Shown here piece after piece: positions 15,740 to 23,774 of a stretch of DNA of 43,419 nucleotides. Source of the DNA: an uncultured Eubacteriales bacterium (GTDB lineage Bacteria > Bacillota > Clostridia > Oscillospirales > CAG-272); contig URAP01000015.1 in the NCBI GenBank assembly GCA_900545935.1, positions 1 to 43,419 on the forward strand, written 5' to 3'. The position numbers and the translations under genes were made by a program. The notes beneath the pieces were generated by a model that made no database searches, was not told the origin of the DNA, and was given only the letters and a program-made list of their open reading frames with translations. Positions within the stretch are counted from its first letter, which is position 1. Each line of letters opens with the position of its first letter.

Positions 15740-17542
15740 ATGAAGCATATGACGAATTCACTCAAAAATATTATATTACTAATAAAACCATACTGGAAGT
15801 ATGGAAAGACATACATCATATTATCAATAATTATGAGTGTTGTTGTTGCTCCGGTGAATGCTTTGGCAAGTGTTTTTTTTACCCAATCTGTAATTGATGC
15901 GGTTGCACACGAAGTTTCTTTTTTCGAGGTTATTATAATAATACTTCGATTTTTGTTTGTACTACTTTTTACCTTGTTAATACAGAATACTTTTGATATC
16001 TTTTATAAGGAGAAGAAATCAACTGAAATTCAATTAAACCTCAATCAAGACATATATAGACAGATACTGTCGACAGATTATAAATACTTTGATGACCCTG
16101 AGTTTTATAATAATTATACTTTGACAGTTAATGAATATTCGAACAAATCCAGAGAAGCTGTTGAATTGATAATAAATATTCTCAAATCTTTATCTACAAT
16201 TATCTCTATGGGTTCCGTAATAATAGTTCTTGGACCGTGGCTGGTTGTTATTACCGTTATAGAAATGATTATAACCGTGTTTATTGAAACACAAAAGAAC
16301 AATGTCAATATAGACAAAAGGATGAAGTCATTGGCTTTTGATAGGAAACTTGGCTATGTTCACCGTGTTTTTTACCAAAGAGAATATGCAGCTGACATTA
16401 AGGTTACAAAACTTAAGAATTATTTATTTGCACTGTATAGAGAAAGCGGCAAGTCAAAAATAGGGATAATTAAAGCTTATGCCGGGGTGTTATTTCGTTG
16501 GTTGTTTACGCAAAATTGTATTGGAATCGTATATAACGCATCTATCATGATTTATATAAGTTACGGATTACTGGTAAGTAAAAAGATAATTGGTGTGGGA
16601 AAGTTTATGAGTCTTATTACTGCAAACACCCAACTAATGCAGTCAATGTATGGTGTTTTTGGCTTGTTTTCACAAGCAAATAATCTATCATTATATGCAG
16701 AAAAAATAAAATTGTTTTTCGAAAGTGAGTCATCAATTGAAAATAGTATTAAAGGTGACGACGAATTGGGTTTGGTTTTTCCTTTTAAATTAGAATTAAA
16801 TAACGTATCTTTTCATTATCCAAACTCAAATTTTGGGATTAACAACATATCATTTAGTATTGATCCCGGAGAAAAAGTGGCTATTGTTGGAGAGAATGGC
16901 GCTGGTAAAACTACCATTACTAAACTCATAATGAGACTTTACGATCCGGATAAAGGCGGCATATTTATAAACGATAAATCAATTTGTGACTATAACCTGT
17001 CAAAGCTCCGAGAAAAAATCGGCATTGCCTTTCAGGCAACAAATGTATATGCTCTCTCACTTGCTGACAATTTGAATCTGTATAGAGAAAACAGCGATGC
17101 TGAATTATTGAATACAATTAAAGAATTAGATTTTGATAATATTTTTGACAAGTCACGAGGTGATTTAAGAATAGAACTTACAAAAGAGTTTGAACAAAAT
17201 GGGTTAATGCTGTCGAACGGAGAAATTCAAAAAATAGGCATAGCAAGAATTCTTAATAATAATTTTGGGCTTCTCATACTTGACGAGCCATCGTCATCGC
17301 TTGACCCGATTGCTGAGTATAAGTTAACAAATATTTTATACAGTCAGGCTAACAAAACAACAACTATATTAATTGCACACCGATTGTCAATGGTTAGAGG
17401 TGCGGATTGTATTTATGTGTTAAAAGATGGTGAAATATGCGAAAGTGGGACTCATGATGAACTGATGAAAAAAAGGGGGATGTATTATGAAATGTTTATA
17501 AAGCAATCTGAAAATTATCACATATACCCACAAGAAACATAG
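15740..17542 (+). CDS. ABC exporter, fused membrane and ATPase domains, no peptidase domain
   Basis: The 600-residue half-transporter has six membrane helices (residues about 20-330) followed by an ATPase domain: Walker A GENGAGKTT, Q-loop IGIAFQATNVYALS, signature LSNGEIQK (variant of LSGGQ), Walker B LLILDEPSSSLD, and H-loop IAHRLS. It resembles MsbA/LanT-like exporters but has no N-terminal C39 peptidase, so processing of any peptide must be done by another protein, such as the two peptidase-like neighbours. A good AAAGGAATTC site precedes the ATG. It ends the cassette. Base composition is A+T-rich like the three genes before it. Confidence 0.88.
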   Translation: MKHMTNSLKNIILLIKPYWKYGKTYIILSIIMSVVVAPVNALASVFFTQSVIDAVAHEVSFFEVIIIILRFLFVLLFTLLIQNTFDIFYKEKKSTEIQLNLNQDIYRQILSTDYKYFDDPEFYNNYTLTVNEYSNKSREAVELIINILKSLSTIISMGSVIIVLGPWLVVITVIEMIITVFIETQKNNVNIDKRMKSLAFDRKLGYVHRVFYQREYAADIKVTKLKNYLFALYRESGKSKIGIIKAYAGVLFRWLFTQNCIGIVYNASIMIYISYGLLVSKKIIGVGKFMSLITANTQLMQSMYGVFGLFSQANNLSLYAEKIKLFFESESSIENSIKGDDELGLVFPFKLELNNVSFHYPNSNFGINNISFSIDPGEKVAIVGENGAGKTTITKLIMRLYDPDKGGIFINDKSICDYNLSKLREKIGIAFQATNVYALSLADNLNLYRENSDAELLNTIKELDFDNIFDKSRGDLRIELTKEFEQNGLMLSNGEIQKIGIARILNNNFGLLILDEPSSSLDPIAEYKLTNILYSQANKTTTILIAHRLSMVRGADCIYVLKDGEICESGTHDELMKKRGMYYEMFIKQSENYHIYPQET

Positions 17543-18048
17543 TTTCAAGTGAGGTATTGATACATGTTTGAACAAATAAATATTTGTAAGTTGTGGATAC
17601 TATGATGTTTAATAAACATAAGACGTTGCGCTGTTGATGCTTGGATTCTCAGATGTTAATCACGATATGTTTCAAATTTTGTTCTGTGTGCGTATTGAAA
17701 TACGGCGAATGTAGCTTGGTCACATGGAATGCGGCTACGTTATATTTGTGATTCCGTCGCAATAGTGATGTTTTTGGAATGTGATATAGTTGGCATATAA
17801 GGCTAATGCCGATGGCTTTATGATATAATTTGACCGAGTATGTTATGCTTTTGCAGAAGGCGTGAACAATATCATCTCTTGTTTGTGTTATATTTTGCTA
17901 TGAAGTGATTGAGTTTTCTCCAAAGAGTCAGTTGACTGTAAAGCTACTCTGGGGGGATTCAATCACTTTTTCTATGTTTGCTGCTTTTGGCTTTATATAA
18001 ATTGTAACGCTATAGTGAAGTGAAAAATGTCAAAATATCCGCAAAAGC
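17543..18048 (+). other. A+T-rich intergenic tail of the cassette
   Basis: No substantial gene. A tiny ORF at 17564-17605 (MFEQINICKLWIL) has a GTGAGG site at plausible distance and overlaps another tiny frame by ATGA. An extended -10 element (TGATATAAT, 17821-17829) may start a short transcript ending at the long hairpin at 17903-17972. The remaining bases show only weak palindromes. Confidence 0.3.
17903..17972 (+). terminator. long composite hairpin terminator, possible end of a small RNA
   Basis: AAGTGATTGA (17903-17912) pairs perfectly with TCAATCACTT (17959-17968), followed by TTT. Inside are further pairings (TCTCC with GGGGGA, AGAGT with ACTCT) and an apical CAGTTGACTG. It lies 360 bp after the ABC gene. 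A TGATATAAT element at 17821-17829 suggests an independent RNA of about 135-140 nt, but no -35 box is visible. Confidence 0.55.
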
Positions 18049-18077
18049 TTTACAAAGCGGCGTATGTATGATATAAT
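18049..18077 (+). promoter_or_regulatory. sigma-A promoter of the surface-polymer operon
   Basis: TTTACA (18049-18054), 17-bp spacer, TATAAT (18072-18077), with TGA just before the -10 box. The leader to the sulfatase start is about 80 nt. Confidence 0.75.
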
Positions 18078-18163
18078 AATGCGGTTATATTTACGAAGAC
18101 GGGGCTGCTCCGTCGATCCCTGACGTTTTTGGCGGCGTTCTGCCGCTCTGAAAGGAAATGTGT

Positions 18164-19957
18164 ATGCGTAGATCAAATGCAGAAACTAAGAGCTGCGGCA
18201 AGCTGTACGAGCTGTGGCACGACCGCCGCTCCTTCCCCGTGCGGCTCCGCATCGCGCTGCTTTGCGCGGCGGCATTTTGCTTTACCGTTATAGTGTTCGG
18301 TCCGCTCGAGCTCTTTATCGGAAATTCGGGCTTTTTCCCGTTTTCGTTCGGGGTTGTTTGGCCTGTTATGGCTGTGACGGGCGTTGTCGCCTGCGCGGTC
18401 ATAACGGCGGTGCTGCTGCTCGTACGCGGCAAGGTTTATAATACGCTCGTCAGCCTGCTGTTTTCGGGGCTTCTGTGCGGCTGGCTGCAGCGCAACCTTC
18501 TTAACGATATAACAAATCACGGCTCGCTCGACGGCTCCGCTGTCGAATGGGAGCACTTCATGAAAACAACGGTGCTCAACCTTGCGCTGTGGGCAGCAAT
18601 ATTCACACTCGTATTCCTGCTGCTCTATTTCAGCCGTAAGATATGGTCGATGGCCGTGCAGTGGGGAAGCGCACTTCTCCTCGGCGCTCAGGCTGTTGCT
18701 CTTGTTATGCTGCTTATTCGCACCGATATCCCGTCCCCGCAGAACGGCTATCTCTCAAAGGCAACGATGTTCGACGTTTCGCCGAAGCAAAATGTGGTCA
18801 TGTTCCTTCTCGACCGCTACGATAATACCTTTGCGGATCAGGTTTTGGAGGAGGATCCGGAGCTATGGGAGGACTTTTCCGGCTTTACATACTATCGTAA
18901 TTTCACCGGCAGCTACTCTCGTACCTTCCCGTCGGTCAACTACATTCTGACCGGAAGTAAGTCGGAGTATGTCACTCAGCCTGCCGAGTATGCCGAGCAG
19001 GCATGGGGCGGGCAGACGCTTGTCCGCCGTATCCACGATGCCGGTTACGGTACGAAGATATATACCGACTCCCGCTATACGTTTATCAATACCGACTATC
19101 TCGGAGATTCGGTCGACAATGTCGTTCATGAGGCTAAGTCCGCCGATGACCGCCGCCTTGTCTGCTCGATGCTCAAGCTCTCGGCTTATCTCTATTCGCC
19201 CGAGTGCCTCAAGCCTTCTTTCAGAATCTATACAGGCGACCTTGACGGCATTATCTCCACCGAAGACGCATGGATAGACGACGAGGTCGCACATTTCCGC
19301 GGCATAGTGCCGGACGGTGTTTCGATAGGCGACGGCGAGAACGAAAACGGCAGCTTCATCTTCTATCACTTCCGCGGCTGCCACGATCCGTATACGATGG
19401 ACGAAAACGGCAATCCGGCAGAGTTCGACTATAATGATCAGGAGCACAGCAACACCCTCTATTCTCAGCTGCGCGGAGATCTTAAGATGATAAAGAGCTA
19501 TATGCAGCAGCTCGACGATCTCGGATTGCTCGACGATACCACCATAATCGTTACCGCCGACCACGGCAGAACCGGTACCGTTCCGGATCTGAGCGACGGA
19601 ATGTCCCGCTGCCCGACGCTCTGGGTCAAGCCTGCAGGAGCCGATCGCTCCGAGCCTATGCAGATCAGCAATAAGCAGGTCAGCCAGGACAATATGCGCT
19701 CTACCGTGCTCGACTGCTTCGGACTCAAGCAGGACAGTGATCCGAGAACGCTCGATGAGATAGGCGAGGACGAGGAGCTCGAGCGCTATTTCTGGGCGCA
19801 GTGCTGCGACGAGAGCGCGACGCACCGCGATTACAATATGCTTACCTATCGCATTACCGGCGACGCTACCGATATGAATAACTGGGAGCTTGTAAGCACC
19901 GAGCGTATTCAGTGCCCGTTCTATGATGCGGGTACGGACAATCCCAACGAGAAATAA
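18164..19957 (+). CDS. membrane sulfatase / phosphoglycerol-transferase-like protein
   Basis: The start is set at ATG 18164 because GAAAGGA sits at correct spacing; ATG 18158 is too close. The 597-residue protein has four or five N-terminal membrane helices (residues about 28-185) and a large extracytoplasmic alkaline-phosphatase-superfamily domain. Metal and nucleophile motifs include NVVMFLLDRYDN (first metal Asp), SYSRTFPSVNYILTG (Thr nucleophile region) and IIVTADHGRTG (second metal site). This is the layout of LtaS/MdoB-type enzymes that move phosphoglycerol or phosphoethanolamine from lipids onto surface polymers, rather than of true sulfatases. It heads an operon with a small membrane protein and a YidC-glycerophosphotransferase fusion. 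Exact substrate unknown. Confidence 0.8.
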   Translation: MRRSNAETKSCGKLYELWHDRRSFPVRLRIALLCAAAFCFTVIVFGPLELFIGNSGFFPFSFGVVWPVMAVTGVVACAVITAVLLLVRGKVYNTLVSLLFSGLLCGWLQRNLLNDITNHGSLDGSAVEWEHFMKTTVLNLALWAAIFTLVFLLLYFSRKIWSMAVQWGSALLLGAQAVALVMLLIRTDIPSPQNGYLSKATMFDVSPKQNVVMFLLDRYDNTFADQVLEEDPELWEDFSGFTYYRNFTGSYSRTFPSVNYILTGSKSEYVTQPAEYAEQAWGGQTLVRRIHDAGYGTKIYTDSRYTFINTDYLGDSVDNVVHEAKSADDRRLVCSMLKLSAYLYSPECLKPSFRIYTGDLDGIISTEDAWIDDEVAHFRGIVPDGVSIGDGENENGSFIFYHFRGCHDPYTMDENGNPAEFDYNDQEHSNTLYSQLRGDLKMIKSYMQQLDDLGLLDDTTIIVTADHGRTGTVPDLSDGMSRCPTLWVKPAGADRSEPMQISNKQVSQDNMRSTVLDCFGLKQDSDPRTLDEIGEDEELERYFWAQCCDESATHRDYNMLTYRITGDATDMNNWELVSTERIQCPFYDAGTDNPNEK

Positions 19958-20043
19958 AAAAACTTTCAGACGACAATCGGACAGATTCGGTACTATATTG
20001 ACCGAGAAAGGCAGCTTTCGCTCAGAAAGCTATGGAGTTGTGA

Positions 20044-20628
20044 ATGAAAAAGCTGATTAAGTATCTCTATTATTCGGCAGCGCTCGCACTGCTGCTGACC
20101 GTTTCCTCCGCTGCTTATATCGACCCGTCGGCAATGACCTATATCATTCAGATCATTGCGGGAGTTGCTATTGCCGCAGGCGCTGCCTTCGGTTTCTACT
20201 GGCGCAGGATAAAGCGTTTCTTTACAAAGAACAAGGACAACGCATATGTTGTCGACGACGATGACGATGATGACGACGACTACGGCATGGACGATTATTC
20301 GCTTCCGGATTCGGCCGGTGCTGCCTCCTCCGGCATCGCATCGCCCGCTGCCTCCGCATCGGCCGCCGCCACTGCATCGCCCGCCGCTCGTGCAGCAGCA
20401 ACATCGAGCACCACTGCGACAGCCGCATATGCCGAGCCCGCCCCCCGTACGGTATCCGGCTATGCAGATGATGTCATAGACCTGCCCGAGCTTGATAAGT
20501 ACGACGATGGCAGTTCGAACTCCGCACTGCTGCGCGAGAATCGCGAGCTTCGCCGCATGCTTGCCGAGGAGAGACAAAAGGTTGAGGATCTCCGTCGAGC
20601 TATCCATATCTGCACCGAAAGGAAGTAA
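20044..20628 (+). CDS. small two-helix membrane protein with YIDPS motif, poly-Asp and coiled coil
   Basis: The 194-residue protein has a signal-like first helix (residues about 5-24), then AAYIDPSAMTYIIQIIAGVA and a second helix to about residue 52, and a basic WRRIKRFF stop-transfer. A run of nine Asp follows, then a long Ala/Ser/Thr-rich linker, and a C-terminal coiled coil (LLRENRELRRMLAEERQKVE). The YIDPS/helix unit recurs, as I recall, in small proteins beside surface-polymer genes in Clostridia, but has no function I can name. A 7-bp hairpin (20013-20031) stands just upstream of its GGAG site. Its stop is 3 bp before the next ATG, so the two are tightly coupled. A scaffold or partner role for the YidC fusion is possible. 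Confidence 0.65.
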   Translation: MKKLIKYLYYSAALALLLTVSSAAYIDPSAMTYIIQIIAGVAIAAGAAFGFYWRRIKRFFTKNKDNAYVVDDDDDDDDDYGMDDYSLPDSAGAASSGIASPAASASAAATASPAARAAATSSTTATAAYAEPAPRTVSGYADDVIDLPELDKYDDGSSNSALLRENRELRRMLAEERQKVEDLRRAIHICTERK

Positions 20629-20631
20629 GGC

Positions 20632-22746
20632 ATGGAGATAATCAATACCGTAATTGGTACGCCTCTCGGCTACCTTATGCGTTTTCTGTATAACCTTTTC
20701 GGAGGCAACTACGGAATAGCCATTATAGTTTTCACCCTCTGCACGAAGATAATCATGTTTCCGATATCCCTTCTCGTGCAGAAAAACTCCATTAAAATGG
20801 TCAAGATGAAGCCGGAGCTCGATTCGCTTCGCTTCCAGTATGTCGACGACAAGGATGCGTTCATCGACGCACAGACCGCGCTGTATAAGCGAGAGCATTA
20901 CAGTCCGATGGCGGGTGTGTGGCCGCTGCTGCTCCAGCTGCCGATAATCTTCGGACTGCTCGACGTTGTATATAAGCCGCTCAAGCACCTGCTCCATATA
21001 AGCTCCGGCGTTGCGACGTCGATGGTCGCGCGTGCCGCGCAGCTGCTGAACATGTCGGTCGACGATCTCGGCTCTACCGCGCAGCTCAAGGTCGTTCAGC
21101 TCATTCAGGGCGGACGCGGCGCGGAGTTTGCAGATATTGCGGGCGCACCCGATGCTATCGACAAGATAAGCACGCTGAATATGACATTTCTCGGAGTAAA
21201 CCTCTCCGAGTCGCCAACGCTCGGCGTTATCAATGCCTGCTTCTTAATCGCGGTGCTCTCCGGTCTTTCCGCGCTGCTGATGTGCATTATTCAGAACAAG
21301 ATAAACGTCCTCCAGATAGAGCAGAACAAGCTCTCTCAGTGGGGAATGACCGTATTCATGGTCGCTTTCTCTACATTTTTTGCGTTTATCGTACCCGCAG
21401 GAGTCGGTCTGTACTGGATGTGGGGCAACCTCTTTGCAATCCTTGTGATGTACCTCGTCAATATCATCTATTCGCCTAAGAAGTACATAAACTATGAGGC
21501 ACTTGAACAGATGAAGAAGGATGCCGCCTCTGAAAAGGCGGAGGCGAAAAAGAATAAGGCGCTCGCAAAGAAATACTATAAGGAATTCTTCTCTAAGGAT
21601 AATCAGAAGGATATGCATATAGTATTCTATTCCGAGGGCAGCGGCTATTATAAGTATCTCGGCAATATCGTCGAGGAGCTGCTACGCCGCGCAAAATACA
21701 CCGTTCACTACGTAACGAGCGATCCCGCCGATGCTATCTTCAAGAAAAACGATCCTATGCTCCGCGCATACTATGTCGACCAGACGCGGCTTATCTCGCT
21801 TATGATGAAGCTCGAGTGCGATATCGTTATAATGACGACGCCCGACCTTGAAAAGTACCACATCAAGCGTTCGCGCGTTAAGCCGAATATCGAATATGTC
21901 TATGTCGACCACGGCTGTACCTCGCTAAACCTTACCTACCGTACCGGTGCGCTTGATGCATTCAATACCGTGTTTGCCGTTTCTCGTCCGCAGGCCATCG
22001 AGGTCCGCGCAATGGAGCGCCTGCGCCATACAAAGAAGAAGCGCATAGTCGAGTACGGCTACGGACTTATCGACAACATGATAGCCGCCTATGAGGCGTG
22101 CGACAAGACCGAAAACGGAAAGAAAACCGTTCTTATCGCACCGTCGTGGCAGTATGACAATATTATGGACTCCTGTCTTGACGGACTTGTCGAGGGCCTT
22201 TATAACAAGGGATACCGCATAGTTATCCGACCGCACCCGCAGTATGTCCGCCGTTTCCCGCTCAAGATGCGCGAGATACTTGAGAAGTACCGCGACCGTT
22301 TCTCGGACGACTTTACGATAGAGACCGACTTTTCGTCAAACGTAACGGTCTATACCGCCGACCTCGTGATAACCGACTGGTCGAGTATCGCTTATGAATT
22401 CTCGTTCACTACCGATAAGCCTACACTCTTTATCAATACTGAGATGAAGGTCGTCAACCGCGATTATGACAAGATACCGTTTACTCCGTTCGATATCACC
22501 GCACGAACCGAGATAGGCAGATGCATAGAAAAGAGCGATGTTGCCTCGGTCGGAGATGTAGTCGCCGAGCTTTTCGAAAATCAGGACAGCTACCGCGACC
22601 ATATTCACGAGATGAAGCAGGAATACTTCTATAATCTCGGTCACAGTGCAGAGGTCGGTGCGGATTATATTCTTCACCGCGTCGACCGTAAGGTCAGCCG
22701 ACGCAATAAGGCTCTTGCCGCAGCGGCTCAGAAGAGCCGCAAATAA
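20632..22746 (+). CDS. YidC/Oxa1 insertase fused to CDP-glycerol glycerophosphotransferase-like domain
   Basis: The 704-residue protein joins two families. Residues 1 to about 285 are YidC-like: GGNYGIAIIVFTLCTKIIMF with the groove basic residue, KMKPELDSLRFQY, YSPMAGVWPLLLQLPIIFGL, and the late PAGVGLYWMWGN helix. A charged linker (about 290-325) leads to a cytosolic GT-B-like domain of the CDP-glycerol:poly(glycerophosphate) transferase family, with YVDHGCTSLNLTYR, LIAPSWQYDNIMDSCLDGL, IVIRPHPQYVRRFP and LVITDWSSIAYEFSF. TagF-type enzymes build teichoic acid-like chains from CDP-glycerol. Fusion to an insertase suggests synthesis at, or delivery through, a YidC-type hydrophobic groove (inference). 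The start overlaps the SD of GAAAGGAAGTAAGGC. Confidence 0.85.
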   Translation: MEIINTVIGTPLGYLMRFLYNLFGGNYGIAIIVFTLCTKIIMFPISLLVQKNSIKMVKMKPELDSLRFQYVDDKDAFIDAQTALYKREHYSPMAGVWPLLLQLPIIFGLLDVVYKPLKHLLHISSGVATSMVARAAQLLNMSVDDLGSTAQLKVVQLIQGGRGAEFADIAGAPDAIDKISTLNMTFLGVNLSESPTLGVINACFLIAVLSGLSALLMCIIQNKINVLQIEQNKLSQWGMTVFMVAFSTFFAFIVPAGVGLYWMWGNLFAILVMYLVNIIYSPKKYINYEALEQMKKDAASEKAEAKKNKALAKKYYKEFFSKDNQKDMHIVFYSEGSGYYKYLGNIVEELLRRAKYTVHYVTSDPADAIFKKNDPMLRAYYVDQTRLISLMMKLECDIVIMTTPDLEKYHIKRSRVKPNIEYVYVDHGCTSLNLTYRTGALDAFNTVFAVSRPQAIEVRAMERLRHTKKKRIVEYGYGLIDNMIAAYEACDKTENGKKTVLIAPSWQYDNIMDSCLDGLVEGLYNKGYRIVIRPHPQYVRRFPLKMREILEKYRDRFSDDFTIETDFSSNVTVYTADLVITDWSSIAYEFSFTTDKPTLFINTEMKVVNRDYDKIPFTPFDITARTEIGRCIEKSDVASVGDVVAELFENQDSYRDHIHEMKQEYFYNLGHSAEVGADYILHRVDRKVSRRNKALAAAAQKSRK

Positions 22747-22835
22747 GCCGACACAGCACACACGACGCGCACAGCGCAAGCGCGCCGGTACACTCAATAA
22801 GACAATAAGAATATCGGCATCGCAGAAGTGCAGGG

Positions 22836-22872
22836 GAGCTTCGCCGCATGTAAGCGGCGGGGCTCTTTTTTT
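22836..22872 (+). terminator. intrinsic terminator of the surface-polymer operon
   Basis: GAGCTTCGCCGC pairs with GCGGCGGGGCTC (two G-U pairs), followed by a T8 run. Confidence 0.9.
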
Positions 22873-23060
22873 ATGTTTACTTAATCTTACGTGGGCAAAG
22901 CTGATAAATAGAAGCGACGGTATTTCGGTATAGAAGATATATGAGACGGAACTGCGCCGATGTGCTTATCTGCGTGATATCCGAGTTGCGTTTGATCGCC
23001 TCTGAGAGTATCAATGTACCGAATAATGCAATCCGCCGCTTCTTTTATCCAATCAAGCGA

Positions 23061-23113
23061 TTGTTTACATTTGGGACACATTATAAGACAAAAAATGTCT
23101 TTATTGTAAACAA
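23061..23113. repeat. nested inverted repeats upstream of the ATP synthase promoter
   Basis: TTGTTTACA (23061-23069) is matched by TGTAAACAA (23105-23113), and within the interval AAGACA (23085-23090) is matched by TGTCTT (23096-23101). They lie just upstream of the presumed -10 box of the atp operon. They could be operator sites or part of a transcript reading left. The rest of the 540-bp gap (22747-23286) contains the terminator before it and no gene I accept. Confidence 0.5.
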
Positions 23114-23119
23114 CATATA

Positions 23120-23128
23120 TGATATAAT
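23120..23128 (+). promoter_or_regulatory. extended -10 promoter of the atp operon
   Basis: TGATATAAT, an extended -10 box. The -35 region is weak (TTATTG or TTGTAA at sub-optimal spacing), and the nested inverted repeats cover it, which would suit an activator or repressor. The leader to atpI is about 150 nt. Confidence 0.55.
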
Positions 23129-23286
23129 CGACAAAGTAAACGCGGATGTTCCCGTACAGCCGATATGTGCCGCCGTGTGTCCTGCGTTTGAAGAATGTCG
23201 GACGGTCGGTCGAACTCGGAAAAAAGACGGAATTCGGTATGACCGCTTGGATACAGTACCGCTTACGGAAAGGGTAGATACCTTGT

Positions 23287-23670
23287 ATGAAAAAGATTGA
23301 CCGCACCGTGCTGCGCGAGACTGCGTATATAGCGCTCTGCGTCACCGCAATGACGGCTGTTGTGTGTCTCGTTTTTCTGCTGATAGGAAAATGGAGCACA
23401 TCTGTGCTGCTCGGAGGATTGCTCGGCACTGCCGTCTCCGTACTGAATTTCTTCCTCATGGGAGTTACCGTTCAGTCGGCTGTCGGTATGGACGATAAGT
23501 CCATGCACCGCCGCGTTCGCGTTTCATGGCTGCTGCGCATGCTGCTTGTTGCAGGTGTTGTCGTGCTCGGCGCACTTGTTCCGTGCTTCAATGTTATTTC
23601 GACTATACTTCCGCTGTTCCTGCTCAAGATAGCGCTTTTTATACGTCCTTTGTTCGGTCACACAGACTGA
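23287..23670 (+). CDS. atpI: ATP synthase subunit I-like membrane protein
   Basis: The 127-residue protein has four hydrophobic segments (about residues 13-35, 40-62, 78-98 and 100-120) and stands directly before atpB in an F-type ATP synthase operon, the position of AtpI. AtpI helps assemble the c ring and may assist Mg2+ supply. Sequence conservation in this family is low, so the call rests on size, topology and place. GAAAGGG precedes the ATG at a somewhat long distance. The next gene begins 104 bp on. Confidence 0.7.
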   Translation: MKKIDRTVLRETAYIALCVTAMTAVVCLVFLLIGKWSTSVLLGGLLGTAVSVLNFFLMGVTVQSAVGMDDKSMHRRVRVSWLLRMLLVAGVVVLGALVPCFNVISTILPLFLLKIALFIRPLFGHTD

Positions 23671-23774
23671 TCGGCATCCGCCTTCCTTAGTGATAGCGGA
23701 GGATCGGCAGATCGGATTCGGTCTGTCTGTAATCGTCGAATTTTGACGAATTTCCGTATACGGGAGATGATATA

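Noticed and set aside
13586..17542. Lasso-peptide biosynthesis cluster
   Set aside because: A transglutaminase-like peptidase and an ABC exporter are present, but there is no asparagine-synthetase-like cyclase (C) and no recognisable RRE protein (B1), so the class cannot be assigned.
15740..17542. Bacteriocin exporter with C39 peptidase domain
   Set aside because: The protein begins with membrane helices at about residue 20; there is no room for the roughly 150-residue C39 domain.
15718..17552. TTTCAAGTGA direct repeats flanking the ABC gene
   Set aside because: Only 10 bp in A+T-rich DNA, each near a ribosome-site-like sequence; most likely chance.
17564..17605. 13-residue ORF MFEQINICKLWIL as a signalling peptide
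   Set aside because: It has a plausible ribosome site, but one tiny frame in A+T-rich DNA without homologues to compare is not enough.
22887..23081. Minus-strand frame of 64 codons beginning MCPKCKQSLDWIKE
   Set aside because: It looks protein-like and has a CxxC pair, but there is no ribosome binding site, the frame simply continues open far upstream, and it lies across the atp promoter region. Not supported as a gene.
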